A stretch of 9,261 bases of DNA from Clostridia bacterium (GCA_017958845.1 JAGDBW010000153.1:1-9261); one strand, 5' to 3'. Shown: positions 1 through 6,010, counted from the stretch's first letter. The notes: generated by a model not told the origin, from the letters alone. Numbers and translations: made by a program.

Positions 1-30
1 AAGAGCGAAAAGCACGTGCTTTTCGCTCTT
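1..30. terminator. Perfect 30-base palindrome, probable bidirectional terminator
   Basis: Bases 1-15 are the exact reverse complement of bases 16-30, so the RNA from either strand folds into a long hairpin (AAGAGCGAAAAGCAC pairs with its mirror). On the plus strand the right arm ends in CTCTTTTCGG, giving a short U tract. On the minus strand the hairpin lies 49 bases past the stop codon of the small gene at 79-315. The A-rich outer part of each arm doubles as the U tract of the opposite strand, which is usual for terminators shared by convergent genes. The sequence left of base 1 is not visible, so the minus-strand U tract cannot be confirmed. A protein-binding palindrome (centre CACGTG) is less likely. 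Confidence 0.7.
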
Positions 31-78
31 TTCGGCGCTTGCGGGCCGAGGGTGGTCGGGGCGTCGCTCGTCCGGGGA

Positions 79-315
79 TCAGCCCTGATGCCGGGAGAGG
101 TACTCGTCTACCTTGGCGCGGGCGAGGCGGGTGATCTTTTCTGTCGGGTAGGGCGAGGTCTCGCCGCCGTATCCCCACAGAAAATAGCATCCGTCGTCGG
201 TGCGGTAGAGCTTTTCTTCGTAGCCGGCGGGGTCTCCCCACGTTCCTCTGACGGTCGAGCAGACCACTTCGGACGCATCGGTGTCGTAGGTTTTCTTTCC
301 GATCTTTTGTTTCAT
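79..315 (-). CDS. Small hypothetical protein (78 aa) of the KxYDTD type
   Basis: This is a 78-residue soluble protein with no signal peptide or membrane segment. I start it at the ATG at 315 because AAGGAG sits 7 bases before it; an in-frame ATG 13 codons upstream has no such site and would place the Shine-Dalgarno sequence inside the coding region. It opens with a basic stretch and KTYDTD, then has an aromatic and glycine-rich middle (KLYRTDDGCYFLWGYGGE, about residues 33-50), and ends in a charged helix. The pattern 'K-x-YDT-x... LYR-x-x-x-G-x-YFL-x-G-x-GG' recalls short uncharacterised proteins that are common in clostridial genomes and their plasmids and phages; this is from memory, not a search. 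It follows the antiporter gene by 60 bases with no terminator between, so it may share that transcript. Function unknown. Confidence 0.75.
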   Translation of the reverse strand: MKQKIGKKTYDTDASEVVCSTVRGTWGDPAGYEEKLYRTDDGCYFLWGYGGETSPYPTEKITRLARAKVDEYLSRHQG

Positions 316-375
316 GACGGTCTCCTTTTGGATGTATATGGGTAGGTTGGTCATTTTTGGCGGGTTTTATACACC

Positions 376-1677
376 TCAGACAGCTTTGCCGCGGGAGGAG
401 GTGCGGTTTTCGGGTTTGATCTCTCCGGCTTTGAGCAGGGCGAGGCGGGTCATCAGGGGGCCGAACAACTCATAGATCAGCACCCCCATGAGGGTGATGT
501 TGCGGATCAGGTCGCCGCTGCCGAGCGCCTTGGCCTGCAGGGACATGCCCAGAGCGACCCCCGCCTGCGGCAGGAGGGTCACGCCGAGATAGCGGCGGAC
601 GGAGGGGTCGCACTTCATCAGCGACGAGCCGAGGCCGGCGCCCAGCATCTTTCCGGTCGAGCGGGTAAAGATGTAGATCAGGCCGAGCAGGATCACGACC
701 CCGGAGGCGAACACGGAAAAATCCAGCTCCGCGCCGCTGAGCACGAAGAACAGCACCAGCACCGGCGTCGCCCAGCGCTCGCAGCGCTGCATCAGCTCCT
801 CCGAGAAGTCACAGACGTTGCAGAAGACGGTGCCGAGCATCATGCAGACGAGCAAGGGAGAAAAACTGACGGTGACGCGGCCGACGGGGATGCTGACCAT
901 GGAGAAGGCCACCGTGAGCAGCACAAAGGTGACGGAAATGGCCAGCCGCTTGCTGCGCGACTCGAACAGGCGCTCGCACCAGGAGAACAGAAACCCCATC
1001 AGGGCGCCGAGAAGCAGCGACAGCAGGATCTCGAGGATCGGGTTGAGCACCATGGCGAGGACGTCGAGGTGACCCGTCTCCATGGTGGAGGCGACGCCGA
1101 AAGAAACGGCGAAGATGATCAGACCGATCGCGTCGTCGAGGGCGACGACGGGGAGCAGGATGCGTGTGACCGGGCCTTCGGCTTTGTACTGTCGGACGAC
1201 CATCAGGGTCGCGGCGGGCGCGGTGGCGGCGGCGATGGCGCCGAGCACCAGGCAGACGTAGAGCGGCAGATCGGGCCAGAAGAGAGCGCGGCAGAGGAGC
1301 AGCACCGTGTCCACCAGGATCGTGGCGGTGAGCGCCTCACAGATGGAGACGACGATGGCCTGACGGCCGACGTGTCTGAGCTCGGAGACGCGAAACTCGT
1401 TTCCGATCGAGAAGGCGATGAAGCCGAGGGCGGCGTCGCAGATGATCTTGTAGTGCGAGACGTTTTCGGCTGTGTTGAAAAAGACGCCGGAGACGCCGAT
1501 GTGCTCGAACAGCAGACCCAGAACGGACGGGCCGATGAGGATGCCGGCCGCCAGGTAGGCGGTGACGGCGGGCAGGTGAATGAGTTTGGCAATGCGGGAC
1601 ATGAGCAGCCCCGCCATCAGGGCGATGGCGAGCTGGAGCAGGATCGTGACCTCCGAGTTGATCGAAAGGGAGAACAT
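376..1677 (-). CDS. Cation:proton antiporter (CPA2 / Na+/H+ exchanger family), 433 aa
   Basis: This is a polytopic inner-membrane protein of about a dozen hydrophobic segments. It probably exchanges Na+ or K+ for H+ and so serves pH or salt homeostasis. Family marks are visible: LPAVTAYLAAGILIGP near residues 35-50; the unwound-helix motif ATAPAATL (about 151-158); ALDDAIG with the paired Asp181-Asp182, the ion-binding motif that in characterised members goes with electrogenic exchange; a charged R339-x3-K343 helix; and LLPQAGVALGMSL (368-380). It ends after the membrane domain at residue 433 with no regulatory RCK/TrkA-N domain, unlike KefB/KefC-type members. The ATG at 1677 has GAGGTG 8 bases upstream. 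Its own promoter and a structured leader precede it. The transported cation cannot be read from the sequence. Membrane family is certain; specificity is open. Confidence 0.93.
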   Translation of the reverse strand: MFSLSINSEVTILLQLAIALMAGLLMSRIAKLIHLPAVTAYLAAGILIGPSVLGLLFEHIGVSGVFFNTAENVSHYKIICDAALGFIAFSIGNEFRVSELRHVGRQAIVVSICEALTATILVDTVLLLCRALFWPDLPLYVCLVLGAIAAATAPAATLMVVRQYKAEGPVTRILLPVVALDDAIGLIIFAVSFGVASTMETGHLDVLAMVLNPILEILLSLLLGALMGFLFSWCERLFESRSKRLAISVTFVLLTVAFSMVSIPVGRVTVSFSPLLVCMMLGTVFCNVCDFSEELMQRCERWATPVLVLFFVLSGAELDFSVFASGVVILLGLIYIFTRSTGKMLGAGLGSSLMKCDPSVRRYLGVTLLPQAGVALGMSLQAKALGSGDLIRNITLMGVLIYELFGPLMTRLALLKAGEIKPENRTSSRGKAV

Positions 1678-1704
1678 GTGCGGGGCACCTCGGTTCTATG
1701 ATGG

Positions 1705-1742
1705 GTCTCTCCCGGAAAAGGCGACGGGGACCGGGGAGAAAC
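1705..1742 (-). promoter_or_regulatory. Stem-loop in the antiporter leader
   Basis: In the minus-strand RNA, GUUUCUCCCCGG (1742-1731) can pair with CCGGGAGAGAC (1715-1705). This gives an 11-bp stem with one bulged C, one G-U pair and a 15-base C-rich loop. It lies between the predicted transcription start (about 1754) and the Shine-Dalgarno site (GAGGTG, 1691-1686). No U tract follows, so it is not a simple terminator. It could stabilise the 5' end, control translation, or be part of an ion-sensing leader. I could not match it to a known riboswitch class. Confidence 0.5.
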
Positions 1743-1760
1743 GGAATAAATGACACTTTT

Positions 1761-1789
1761 AGTATAGCGGGTTTCCTGTGAAAAGTCAA
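1761..1789 (-). promoter_or_regulatory. Sigma-A type promoter for the antiporter gene
   Basis: Read on the minus strand, TTGACT (1789-1784) and TATACT (1766-1761) are separated by exactly 17 bases, each one mismatch from consensus. The surrounding DNA is AT-rich, with AAAAAA just upstream at 1796-1791, in contrast to the GC-rich genes. A start near 1754 would give a leader of roughly 77 bases before the ATG at 1677. Confidence 0.85.
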
Positions 1790-1970
1790 GTTTTTTGTGT
1801 AAGAACGACAAAATAAGACACTGCCTTTTGTGCAAACAGCATCAAAAACAAGCGGAGAGCAAAGGGGAGCCGAGAAGCGTCGGCGGGACTATAACAAACA
1901 GGCGAAGACGCCCCCGACGGACAGGAGGAGAAAGGCAGAAAAACGGCGGGACCACGCGCGGCGGCGGGGA
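1790..1970. other. Intergenic stretch without a recognised gene
   Basis: This is the upstream part of the 366-base gap between the aldo/keto reductase (ends at 2044) and the antiporter (starts at 1677). The rest of the gap holds the reductase terminator, the antiporter promoter and the antiporter leader. Here I see purine-rich plus-strand sequence, no convincing Shine-Dalgarno plus ATG, no tRNA-like fold and no second promoter with both boxes. It may simply be spacer; an unrecognised small RNA cannot be excluded. Confidence 0.5.
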
Positions 1971-2012
1971 CGAAAAGAAAGATGCGGCGGCGGTCTCGGG
2001 CCGCCGTCGCAT
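1971..2012 (-). terminator. Rho-independent terminator after the aldo/keto reductase gene
   Basis: In the minus-strand RNA, AUGCGACGGCGG (2012-2001) pairs with CCGCCGCCGCAU (1993-1982), with one C-A mismatch and a 7-base loop. CUUUCUUUUCG follows directly (1981-1971). A GC-rich stem followed by a U-rich tail, 31 bases past the stop codon at 2044, is the classical layout. It marks the end of the transcript carrying the reductase and separates it from the antiporter promoter. Confidence 0.85.
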
Positions 2013-2043
2013 ACGGGCAAAGGATCGGGCAGAGCCGATGCGG

Positions 2044-3180
2044 TCAGTTCTTCGCCGTCCCGGCCGGGGACTCGAACAGCTCCGCCACGACCTCGAGGTC
2101 CCGGCGGATGGCGAGGTGCTGCGGGCATTTGGTCTCACAGGCGCCGCAGCTGCGGCACACGGAGGCGAAGGTCTCGGGCTTGCCGGACAGGTAGCGGGCG
2201 CGGTAGGCCTCGGTGTGGCCGTGCATGGCTTCTTCGTTGGAGATCGCGAACGCGCGCGGGATATCCACGCCGAAAGGACACGGCATGCAGTAGCGGCAGC
2301 CGGTGCATCCGTTGCGGACTCTGGCGCGAATCTGCTCCACGACGGACGAAACCCCCTGCATTTTTTCTTCTGTGAGGGGGGTAAAGTCGGAAAACGTGCG
2401 GAGATTGTCACGGACCTGCTCGGGGGCGGACATACCGGAGAGCACCACCTTGACGCCCGGGTGGGTGGCGACCCAGGAGAGCGCCCAGTTGGCGAGGTTG
2501 CGGTCGGGGTCCAGCGCGGCAAAGGCCTCGTGTATCTCGTCGGGAAACCGGGTGAGACTGCCGCCGCGGATGGGCTCCATGACCACCACGGGAACGCCGC
2601 GCTCGACGGCGAGGGCGTAGCCCTTGTCGCCGGCCTGGTTGTCGGTGTCCATGTAGTTGTACTGGATCTGACAGAACTCCCACGGGTAGTGGCAGAGGAT
2701 GCGCTCAAAGGACTCGTAGTTGTCGTGGAAGGAGAAGCCGAGATGACGGATCCTGCCCTGCCGCTTCCACTCCTCGCACAGGCCGATCAGGTCGAAGGCC
2801 AGCACCTTGTTTTCAAACAGATCGCGGTTGAGGCAATGGAGCAGGTAGAAGTCGAAATGATCGGTCTGCAGGCGGCGCAGCTGCTCCTCAAAGATCTCGA
2901 CGGCACGCTCGCGGGAGGTGACGGCGGGGGTGGGGAGTTTGGTCGCCAGGTAGAAACTGTCGCGGGGATAGCGGCTCAGGGTGCGGCCCAGGAACTTTTC
3001 GCTTTCGCCGCCGTGGTACATCCAGGCGGTGTCATAGTAGTTGACGCCGGCTTTCATCGCCTCGTCGATCATGGAGGCGGCGGTGGCCTCGTCGATGGAA
3101 CCGTCCGGCAGGGTGGGCAGACGCATGCAGCCGAAACCGAGCAAAGAAACTTTGTGGCCGGCCATTTCTCGATAGGTCAT
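2044..3180 (-). CDS. Aldo/keto reductase with C-terminal ferredoxin-type domain, 378 aa
   Basis: This is a cytoplasmic oxidoreductase made of an aldo/keto reductase barrel (residues 1 to about 275) and a C-terminal iron-sulfur domain. The barrel shows GFGCMRLP near the start and the full AKR tetrad: Asp50 and Tyr55 in YDTAWMYHGG, Lys81 in ATKLP, and His115 in FYLLHC. GVKVVLSGM (242-250) matches the end of the barrel, where the cofactor phosphate usually binds. The tail has two cysteine groups, C292-C295-C298-C301 followed by Pro and C342-C345-C348-C352 followed by Pro, enough ligands for two [4Fe-4S] clusters. Such proteins are common in anaerobes and are often annotated simply as 4Fe-4S aldo/keto reductases; their substrates are mostly unknown. 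AAAGGAA sits 7 bases before the ATG at 3180. It lies 101 bases after the pseudokinase gene with no terminator between, and is the last gene before the terminator at 1971-2012. Confidence 0.95.
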   Translation of the reverse strand: MTYREMAGHKVSLLGFGCMRLPTLPDGSIDEATAASMIDEAMKAGVNYYDTAWMYHGGESEKFLGRTLSRYPRDSFYLATKLPTPAVTSRERAVEIFEEQLRRLQTDHFDFYLLHCLNRDLFENKVLAFDLIGLCEEWKRQGRIRHLGFSFHDNYESFERILCHYPWEFCQIQYNYMDTDNQAGDKGYALAVERGVPVVVMEPIRGGSLTRFPDEIHEAFAALDPDRNLANWALSWVATHPGVKVVLSGMSAPEQVRDNLRTFSDFTPLTEEKMQGVSSVVEQIRARVRNGCTGCRYCMPCPFGVDIPRAFAISNEEAMHGHTEAYRARYLSGKPETFASVCRSCGACETKCPQHLAIRRDLEVVAELFESPAGTAKN

Positions 3181-3237
3181 GTGTGTGTTCCTTTCTTGTG
3201 TGGGGTGGCGGCGGGTGGGATCGTCGGACGGCGCGGA

Positions 3238-3284
3238 ACGTCATCCTGTGTCAGAGGCGGGTCGCGAAAGCGAAGATGACGTCA
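3238..3284. repeat. Inverted repeat in the gap before the reductase gene
   Basis: ACGTCATC at 3238-3245 recurs inverted as GATGACGT at 3275-3282, 29 bases apart. The right copy sits inside the 8-base palindrome TGACGTCA (3277-3284), which includes the stop codon of the preceding gene. A short TCGC/GCGA hairpin lies in the loop. This could be an RNA stem between the two genes or a pair of operator half-sites. It is short and could be chance. Confidence 0.3.
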
Positions 3285-3935
3285 CGTTTCGGTCGATTTT
3301 TTTGAGGGGTTTTGGTCTGTTTTGCTCTTTTTGGGATCGAAAGGGAGCAGGGCGGACATATCGACCGTCTCGACGCCGGGGCTGCGCGGCTCGTCCGGCA
3401 GAGGGAGATAGGCGTCGTCTGCGCCGACCGCGCAGATCAGATCGGAGAGCTGCCGCACCATGTAGGCGGAGAGGTACCGGGCGATCCGCTCGCGGCGGTC
3501 GGTCGGCGGCGTGTCCGGGGCATCGGCCGACGGCTCGACGTAGACGCGCAGGTCGTAGACGTCGGGCACGGCGGGGTGGTGGGAGAAGGCGCCGGCGACG
3601 ACGTAGAGGGTGGTGGCCGGGTCGCAGGCGATGATCCGCGGGGGGGCGTCCTCTGCGCTCGCGGCGTGATAGGCGGGCGTGCGGGCGCGCCAGAGCGGAT
3701 CGGCGACCTCGTCGGTCAATCGGGCAAAGTCGACGTCCGACCCGTCGGGATCGGCGTCGGGCAGACGGAAGTCACGGAGGCGGATGACCGAGACGGCGTC
3801 GAAATGATCGGCCAGACGGTCAGCCAGGCGGTCGATCCCGGCCTCATCCGGGCCGTCCAGCGCCACGATGACGCGGCGCAGGTCGCGCAGCATCCCGGCG
3901 ATCTCGTCGCAGAGCGTCGTGAAGTCGGCGTTCAT
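3282..3935 (-). CDS. Degenerate uridine-kinase-like P-loop protein (probable pseudoenzyme), 217 aa
   Basis: The order of motifs follows the uridine kinase / phosphoribulokinase-like NTPase fold: a beta strand and P-loop position (VIVALDGPDEAGIDRLADRLA, about 22-41), RLRDFRLPD where kinases have a xMDDFFLP segment (52-60), VADPLWRARTPAYHA (77-91), and VVAGAFSHHPAVPDVYDLRVYV (112-133) matching 'VVEGxYSxHP...YDxxVFL'. Catalytic positions are changed: the P-loop reads G-P-D-E-A-G-I-D, so the GK[S/T] lysine and hydroxyl are Ile34 and Asp35; the first acid of the MDD motif is Arg54; and the usual Glu after 'VV' is Ala114. ATP use therefore looks lost. The tail is Lys/Ser/Thr-rich. I start at the ATG at 3935, which overlaps the esterase stop as ATGA and has GGAG 8 bases upstream; a longer frame to 4028 is an extension into the esterase gene. 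Binding a nucleoside or acting as a partner of the esterase is inference. Confidence 0.75.
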   Translation of the reverse strand: MNADFTTLCDEIAGMLRDLRRVIVALDGPDEAGIDRLADRLADHFDAVSVIRLRDFRLPDADPDGSDVDFARLTDEVADPLWRARTPAYHAASAEDAPPRIIACDPATTLYVVAGAFSHHPAVPDVYDLRVYVEPSADAPDTPPTDRRERIARYLSAYMVRQLSDLICAVGADDAYLPLPDEPRSPGVETVDMSALLPFDPKKSKTDQNPSKKSTET

Positions 3936-4966
3936 GGCTCGATCTCCGGCAGGACGGTCTCGCGCAGGAATCCGATCAGCACCGCCGCCGCCCGCTGCTG
4001 AGACGCGGTGGTGGGATGCCAGTTGCATCCCGCGGCGTCGGGCAGCACGCCGTCGTGGATGGAAGGCTGGCGGCAGAACAGGACGCGTCCGTCGCCCGCG
4101 GCCCGGCGACGCTCGACCAGGTCGCGCTGGACGGGGACGAACGTCTCCTCACACAGGCCGTAGGCCAAGACGACGTGGGCGCGCGGGAAAGCGGCGTGCA
4201 GTCTGTCGATCAAGGCGTCGAAGCCGAGGATCAGTTCTTCGGCCGGGCACTTTCCGTTGCAGTCGTTGGTGCCTCCGTTGACGACGATGATCTGCGGCAC
4301 AAAGCCCGACTCGTCGGCGGCGGACAGGTCGCCCCGCCGGGCGCGGTCCCAGAATTCGGAGAACAGCACGCCGTGCTCGCCGTTGCAGTTGCGGGTGATG
4401 CCCTGCCCCGAGACGGAGACGATCTGATAATCGGCCTCCAGCGCCTCGGCGGTCAGGTAGGCGAAGGCGTGGGTGACATCCTCCTCCCAGGTGCGGAAGA
4501 CGGTGTCGCCCGGGCGGGAATCGGTGCCGTAGCCGCAGGTGAGCGAATCGCCCAAAAAGAGCATCCGTCTCGCCGAGGGCGGCGGGGGCAGCCCGATCGT
4601 CGGGGAGACGCCCCATAGTTCCAGATCGGTCAGATACAGCGGCAGATCCCCCTCGGAGACGCGCAGGACCGTCACGGTCACGGGGCGCTCGCCCAGGTCG
4701 TCGAAGAGGATGCAGGGGCTCGTCCCGCCCAGAACAAATTTTTGCGTATGGGTATCGCAGGAAACGCGGACGCAGACGGGGGCGCAGGCGTCGGCGCCGA
4801 CGTAATCGGCAAAGCGCAAAACCAGCCGGGAGGCCGTCACGCGAAGGGCGAAACCGGACGCGGACCAGGACAGCTCCAGTCCGGCGTCGAGCAGGCGGGT
4901 GCGGCCGAGGAGTTTGAGATGCGGGCGCAGGTCCCGCGCCGGGAAGACGGTGCGCTGACAGGTCAT
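3932..4966 (-). CDS. SGNH/GDSL hydrolase, carbohydrate esterase 2-like, 344 aa
   Basis: This is a probable serine esterase of two parts: an N-terminal beta-rich domain (about 1-125, ending in LTDLELWGV) and a C-terminal SGNH domain. The SGNH blocks are clear: GDSLTCGYG with nucleophile Ser141, SGQG (186-189) for the oxyanion Gly, GGTND (231-235) with Asn234, and NWHPT with His317. This layout is that of carbohydrate esterase family 2, which removes acetyl groups from polysaccharides or sugars. The residue three before the His is Cys314, not Asp, so it probably uses a Ser-His dyad as described for some CE2 enzymes. There is no signal peptide, which suggests a cytoplasmic substrate such as an imported acetylated oligosaccharide or an acylated metabolite. 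The ATG at 4966 overlaps the DUF896 stop (ATGA), with AAGGA 9 bases upstream, and its own stop overlaps the next start. Translational coupling on both sides is likely. Confidence 0.9.
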   Translation of the reverse strand: MTCQRTVFPARDLRPHLKLLGRTRLLDAGLELSWSASGFALRVTASRLVLRFADYVGADACAPVCVRVSCDTHTQKFVLGGTSPCILFDDLGERPVTVTVLRVSEGDLPLYLTDLELWGVSPTIGLPPPPSARRMLFLGDSLTCGYGTDSRPGDTVFRTWEEDVTHAFAYLTAEALEADYQIVSVSGQGITRNCNGEHGVLFSEFWDRARRGDLSAADESGFVPQIIVVNGGTNDCNGKCPAEELILGFDALIDRLHAAFPRAHVVLAYGLCEETFVPVQRDLVERRRAAGDGRVLFCRQPSIHDGVLPDAAGCNWHPTTASQQRAAAVLIGFLRETVLPEIEP

Positions 4967-5166
4967 GACGGACGATCCTTCTTTTCTTCTGTGTCGTTAT
5001 TTTTTTTCGGGGCGTCGGCGGTCTGTCCGCGCAGCGATGCGCGGAACCAGGCGAGATAGGCCAGGCGCAGCTCCGCCTGCTCGGCCCTCTCGGCGTCGGT
5101 CAGCCCCTCCGGAGCGCGGGACTTGCGCCCCAATTCGTTGATGCGGTCGATCTGTTCTTTTGTCAT
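4963..5166 (-). CDS. DUF896 family protein (YnzC-like), 67 aa
   Basis: This is a short helical protein matching the DUF896 pattern: an N-terminal helix IDRINELGRKSR, a turn, then LTDAERAEQAELRLAYLAWFRASLR (about 22-46), and a disordered charged tail rich in Lys, Asp and Glu. The family (Bacillus subtilis YnzC is the structural example) forms a small helical hairpin. Its biochemical role is unknown, and ynzC is known from the SOS-induced yneA operon. Here it lies 8 bases after the metallo-beta-lactamase-fold gene and overlaps the esterase start by ATGA, so it is an internal operon gene, not near lexA or yneA-like genes within this window. Its Shine-Dalgarno site is weak (GAGAG), as expected if it is translated by coupling. 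Confidence 0.88.
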   Translation of the reverse strand: MTKEQIDRINELGRKSRAPEGLTDAERAEQAELRLAYLAWFRASLRGQTADAPKKNNDTEEKKDRPS

Positions 5167-5174
5167 AGCGGCTC

Positions 5175-5933
5175 TCAGACAGAGATGCGCAGGCCGTCGC
5201 GGGCGACCTCGATCCCGAAAGGCGCGACCCGCCGTACGAGCGCGTCGTGGTCGGTATGCATATTTTTGGACATATGGTTGATGAAGACGCGGGCGCCGGG
5301 CGCGAGCAGATCCTGCCCGCGCAGGACGTAGCTGAATTCTTCGATGGTGCGCAGGGTGTTGTGCTCAAAGCAGTATTCGTGTCCCTTTTCGTCTCCGAAG
5401 GTGCCGTCCAGGATGACGGCGTCATAGCGGAAGCGGCGGAACAGATGCCAGCTCTCGCAGGTGAGCCAGCAGCCGTCGCAGCCCCAGAAGAGGGTCTTTC
5501 CTTCGCTTTTGAACACATAGTGGACGGGGCGGTTGGGGGTCAGGTACGCCACCACGTGATTGGCCGCGATCGGCGTCACCGCCAGCCCTCCGACGGTCTG
5601 TTCTTCGCCCACGGGCAGGGCTGTGGCGGGCAGGCCCATCTCCGCGAGGCGCTCCGCGTTTTCGGGCGAGGAGTAAAAGACGGCGCCGCCGTCGGCGAGG
5701 CGGCGGGCGACCTCACGATCGAAATGGTCGCGGTGCAGGTGGGTGACGAAAACGCCGCGGACGCGCGTGAGATCAAAGCCGGCAAAGGCGGCGGCGTCAG
5801 GGAGCGTGGGACCGCAGTCGATCAGGTATTGGCCCGACAGCACGGCGGCCGTCAGATAGCGCCCGTGCGGTTCTCTCGCCCAGTCTTCGGGCTTCCAGTC
5901 GGCGGCGCCGGTGCCCAGAAAAAGCAGGTCCAT
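5175..5933 (-). CDS. Metallo-beta-lactamase-fold hydrolase, 252 aa
   Basis: This is a cytoplasmic metal-dependent hydrolase. It begins MDLLFLGTGAADW, the usual first strand of phosphodiesterase-like members, and has THLHRDHFD with His65, His67, Asp69 and His70. Further metal ligands are His126 (AANHVV), Asp176 (VILDG) and His220 (INHMSKN), so a two-metal site looks complete. The length and layout fit the PhnP / RNase Z-like side of the superfamily that cleaves phosphodiesters, but nothing in the sequence fixes the substrate. I start at the ATG at 5933 because GGAGGAAA lies 8 bases upstream and the protein begins at the fold's first strand; a frame open to 6050 would overlap the preceding gene and its hairpin. 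It opens the packed set with DUF896, the SGNH esterase and the pseudokinase. No -35/-10 pair is evident in the 77 bases before it. Confidence 0.92.
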   Translation of the reverse strand: MDLLFLGTGAADWKPEDWAREPHGRYLTAAVLSGQYLIDCGPTLPDAAAFAGFDLTRVRGVFVTHLHRDHFDREVARRLADGGAVFYSSPENAERLAEMGLPATALPVGEEQTVGGLAVTPIAANHVVAYLTPNRPVHYVFKSEGKTLFWGCDGCWLTCESWHLFRRFRYDAVILDGTFGDEKGHEYCFEHNTLRTIEEFSYVLRGQDLLAPGARVFINHMSKNMHTDHDALVRRVAPFGIEVARDGLRISV

Positions 5934-5967
5934 GTGTCGTTTCCTCCGGTGGTTTTGGCCCTGTTTG

Positions 5968-6000
5968 AAAACGGATGAGCCGGAAATCCGGCTCATCCGT
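5968..6000 (-). terminator. Perfect hairpin after the multi-pass membrane protein gene
   Basis: ACGGATGAGCCGGA (5971-5984) is mirrored exactly at 5987-6000, giving a 13-bp stem with a 4-base loop in RNA. In the minus-strand RNA it begins 10 bases after the stop codon at 6011 and is followed by only UUUU (counting the last arm base) and then CAAAC. The short U tract suggests a weak or leaky terminator. Its end lies about 25 bases before the Shine-Dalgarno site of the next gene, so partial read-through into the downstream set is plausible. Confidence 0.65.
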
Positions 6001-6010
6001 GTACGGTCGA

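Noticed and set aside
316..375. Possible separate promoter for the small gene (TATAAA or TATACA boxes)
   Set aside because: No acceptable -35 box lies 16-18 bases upstream of either box.
1069..1701. 210-codon plus-strand frame opposite the antiporter
   Set aside because: The Asp/Gly/Arg-rich translation is the mirror of hydrophobic codons of a clear membrane protein.
1795..3279. 494-codon plus-strand frame opposite the aldo/keto reductase
   Set aside because: The minus-strand reductase has full catalytic and cysteine motifs; the plus-strand translation is compositionally odd and crosses the reductase terminator.
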